From positions 930,001-994,000 of the forward strand of contig NZ_CP195158.1 of the NCBI RefSeq assembly GCF_051200825.1: 64,000 bases of DNA, read 5' to 3'. Position numbers and translations under genes: made by a program. Numbering within the stretch: position 1 is the stretch's first letter; each line of letters starts with the position of its first letter. This stretch comes from Formosa sp030427735. Its GTDB lineage: Bacteria; Bacteroidota; Bacteroidia; Flavobacteriales; Flavobacteriaceae. The notes under the pieces were generated by a model that did no database searches, was not told where the DNA came from, and worked only from the letters and a program-made list of their open reading frames with translations. Shown here in pieces: positions 62,526 through 64,000 of the stretch.

Positions 62526-63653
62526 ATGAAGAGAGATTATTACGAAATATTAGGAGTTAATAAAAATGCAACTGCTGCCGAAATTAAAAAGGCATACAGA
62601 AAGAAAGCTATAGAATTCCACCCAGACAAAAATCCAGACGATAAAGAAGCCGAAACAAAATTTAAAGAAGCAGCAGAAGCTTACGAGATTTTAAGTAACC
62701 AAGATAAAAGAGCACGTTACGATCAATTTGGTCATCAGGCTTTCGAAGGTGGCGGCGGATTTGGTGGCGGCCATATGAATATGGACGACATTTTTAGTCA
62801 GTTTGGAGATATTTTTGGAGGCGCCTTTGGTGGCGGCGGTGGTTTTTCTGGGTTCGGTGGCGGATTTGGCGGTGGTCAGCGACGTGTTAAAGGTAGTAAT
62901 CTAAGAATTCGTGTGAAGCTAACTTTAGAAGAAATTGCCAATGGCGTAGAGAAAAAAGTTAAAGTAAGACGCAAAGTTCAGGCTAAAGGAACAACTTATA
63001 AAACCTGTACAACTTGTAATGGTTCTGGGCAAGTAACGCGTGTAACCAATACCATTTTAGGGCGTATGCAAACCGCAGCACCATGTACGGCTTGTGGTGG
63101 TTCAGGACAAATTATCGATAAAAAACCTAACGATGCCGATGCTCAAGGATTGGTAGTAAAAGAAGAAACGGTTTCAATAAAAATCCCTGCTGGAGTTGTA
63201 GATGGTATGCAGCTTAAAGTAACAGGAAAAGGAAACGAAGCTCCAGGAGCCAATGGCTTGTCGGGCGATCTTTTAGTTGCCATCGAAGAAGAAAACCATA
63301 GCAGCTTACAACGCGAAGGCGATAACTTACATTTCGATTTATACATAAGTTTACCAGATGCTGTACTTGGTACATCCAAAGAAATAGATACAGTTACAGG
63401 TAAGGTGCGCATAAAAATTGAAGCAGGTACACAATCGGGGAAAATTTTACGCTTACGCGGAAAAGGTATACCTAGTATTAATGGTTATGGTACAGGCGAT
63501 TTGTTAGTGCATGTAAATGTGTGGACTCCAAAAACCTTAAGCAAACAACAAAAAGAATTTTTTGAATCGATGCGCGAAGACGATCATTTTAATCCTAAAC
63601 CAGAAAGTTCGGATAAATCGTTTTTCGAGAAAGTAAAAGATATGTTTTCTTAA
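62526..63653 (+). CDS. dnaJ: Chaperone DnaJ with a reduced zinc-binding region
   Basis: The start is ATG 62526 (MKRDYYEILGV); an in-frame GTG four codons earlier is less likely. The 375-residue protein has a J domain with HPDKN, a Gly/Phe-rich linker at about 72-125 and the C-terminal substrate domains. The zinc region keeps only two CxxCxGxG motifs (CTTCNGSG and CTACGGSG) instead of four, so it can hold at most one zinc. It delivers substrates to DnaK and triggers ATP hydrolysis. Confidence 0.95.
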   Translation: MKRDYYEILGVNKNATAAEIKKAYRKKAIEFHPDKNPDDKEAETKFKEAAEAYEILSNQDKRARYDQFGHQAFEGGGGFGGGHMNMDDIFSQFGDIFGGAFGGGGGFSGFGGGFGGGQRRVKGSNLRIRVKLTLEEIANGVEKKVKVRRKVQAKGTTYKTCTTCNGSGQVTRVTNTILGRMQTAAPCTACGGSGQIIDKKPNDADAQGLVVKEETVSIKIPAGVVDGMQLKVTGKGNEAPGANGLSGDLLVAIEEENHSSLQREGDNLHFDLYISLPDAVLGTSKEIDTVTGKVRIKIEAGTQSGKILRLRGKGIPSINGYGTGDLLVHVNVWTPKTLSKQQKEFFESMREDDHFNPKPESSDKSFFEKVKDMFS

Positions 63654-63669
63654 ACGTATTTTAAGATTA

Positions 63670-63699
63670 AAAAAAATCCGTCAGCTGACGGATTTTTTT
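63670..63699 (+). terminator. Terminator of grpE-dnaJ
   Basis: A perfect palindrome built on atccgtcagctgacggat with A tract before and T tract after. Confidence 0.92.
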
Positions 63700-63760
63700 A
63701 GTTTTTATCTAATTCTAAAAAAATCTATTAAAATTTTAAGTAATTTTTAATTTAAAGTGT

Positions 63761-63768
63761 TATATTTG
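63761..63768 (+). promoter_or_regulatory. -7 element of the candidate small RNA
   Basis: TATATTTG matches the consensus exactly and is not in front of a start codon. It predicts transcription from about 63773. Confidence 0.5.
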
Positions 63769-63772
63769 GATT

Positions 63773-63860
63773 ATTACTAATTCACTTTAGTGATAATTTT
63801 TCTTTTTCATAGCAATTTTTTTCCCATCCTTAGGTTCATTTAAGGGTGGGTTTTGTGTTT
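63773..63860 (+). ncRNA. Candidate small RNA or leader attenuator
   Basis: Between the dnaJ terminator and the ABC gene lie an orphan -7 element, a small hairpin (tcac-ttta-gtga), a U-rich single strand and a second complete terminator. That terminator has cccatcctta at 63823-63832 and taagggtggg at 63841-63850, followed by ttttg. The predicted transcript of about 85 bases has no open frame. It could be an independent RNA, or an attenuator in the leader of the downstream ABC gene. Confidence 0.45.
63823..63858 (+). terminator. Hairpin terminator upstream of the ABC gene
   Basis: A ten-base stem with one G-U pair and an eight-base loop, followed by T-rich sequence. Confidence 0.75.
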
Positions 63861-63940
63861 TTAGGAATAAAGCAACAATAGGCTGTTTTTAGCAAAATAA
63901 CATTTAATATATTTACAGTCGTAATTAACTAAACTAAAGC

Positions 63941-64000
63941 ATGAGTAACATTTTAGAAGCGCATACTATTTCTAAAAAATTTGGAGATTTTACAGCGCTT
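63941..64000 (+). CDS. ABC transporter ATP-binding protein, N-terminal end only
   Basis: The first 20 codons from ATG 63941 read MSNILEAHTISKKFGDFTAL. This is the start of an ABC ATPase of the multidrug/NatA-like exporter group, with the A-loop region before Walker A. The gene runs off the window, so its Walker motifs cannot be checked. A terminator-like hairpin lies 80 bases upstream. Confidence 0.65.
   Translation, partial: MSNILEAHTISKKFGDFTAL

Noticed and set aside
1..64000. tRNA, rRNA, transposase, integrase, prophage or restriction/defence genes
   Set aside because: None could be recognised. Gene content is housekeeping plus envelope and pectin functions, with no obvious foreign island.

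Overview
The window is chromosomal DNA from a member of the Flavobacteriaceae (Bacteroidetes). The evidence is low GC, absence of Shine-Dalgarno sequences, many TAnnTTTG -7 promoter elements with TTG about 19-21 bases upstream, two secreted enzymes with type IX secretion C-terminal domains, a BshC bacillithiol enzyme, TPR-AraC regulators and Bacteroidetes-type protein lengths. The pectin enzymes would suit a plant- or alga-associated, probably marine, species. The genus cannot be named from the sequence alone.

Left part (1-14 kb): the tail of a 2-oxoacid dehydrogenase E2 gene. Next is a tight operon of an exonuclease, a fumarylacetoacetase-fold hydrolase, an orphan HPt protein and CinA. Then come ribosomal protein genes rpmB-rpmG with a 50-residue DUF4295 gene, ftsY, rimO, bshC with a PLP decarboxylase, guaA, a LysM/periplasmic-binding protein, an OsmC protein and a DUF3820 protein. 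All are on the + strand, separated by clear hairpin terminators.

Middle (14-31.9 kb): a two-gene pectin module on the - strand (PL1 pectate lyase, then a very large pectinesterase, both T9SS cargo), with a perfect LacI-type palindrome upstream. Then pyrG, yidC, a MORN-like protein, mnmA, a nitronate monooxygenase-type flavoenzyme, a MATE exporter, a small acidic protein and a PAP2 phosphatase. The PAP2 gene converges on a GT2/LAB_N/GT39 set that looks like lipid-linked sugar transfer to the cell envelope.

Right-middle (32-49 kb): a DUF2911 protein; an ECF sigma / membrane anti-sigma candidate / DUF4097-like repeat protein module; a TPR-AraC regulator with a headless TPR membrane partner; and a large MG2-like/TonB-plug gene broken by one in-frame amber codon. 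These are followed by secA, a DUF2795 protein, a cobalamin adenosyltransferase, a LolD-type ABC ATPase, a methyltransferase and an ABC-F protein.

Right end (49-64 kb): the start of a polysaccharide export locus (Wza-like, Wzc-like, UDP-HexNAc dehydrogenase, UDP-HexNAc 4-epimerase) with no transferases, flippase or polymerase after it. Then a - strand universal stress protein / SLC13 permease / pckA unit, a porin, a YceI lipoprotein, grpE-dnaJ, a candidate small RNA and the first 20 codons of an ABC ATPase. No tRNA, rRNA, CRISPR array, transposase or phage gene was seen. The most notable items are the amber-interrupted gene, the candidate small RNA after dnaJ, the sigma/anti-sigma/repeat-protein module and the LacI-like operator before the pectinase pair.
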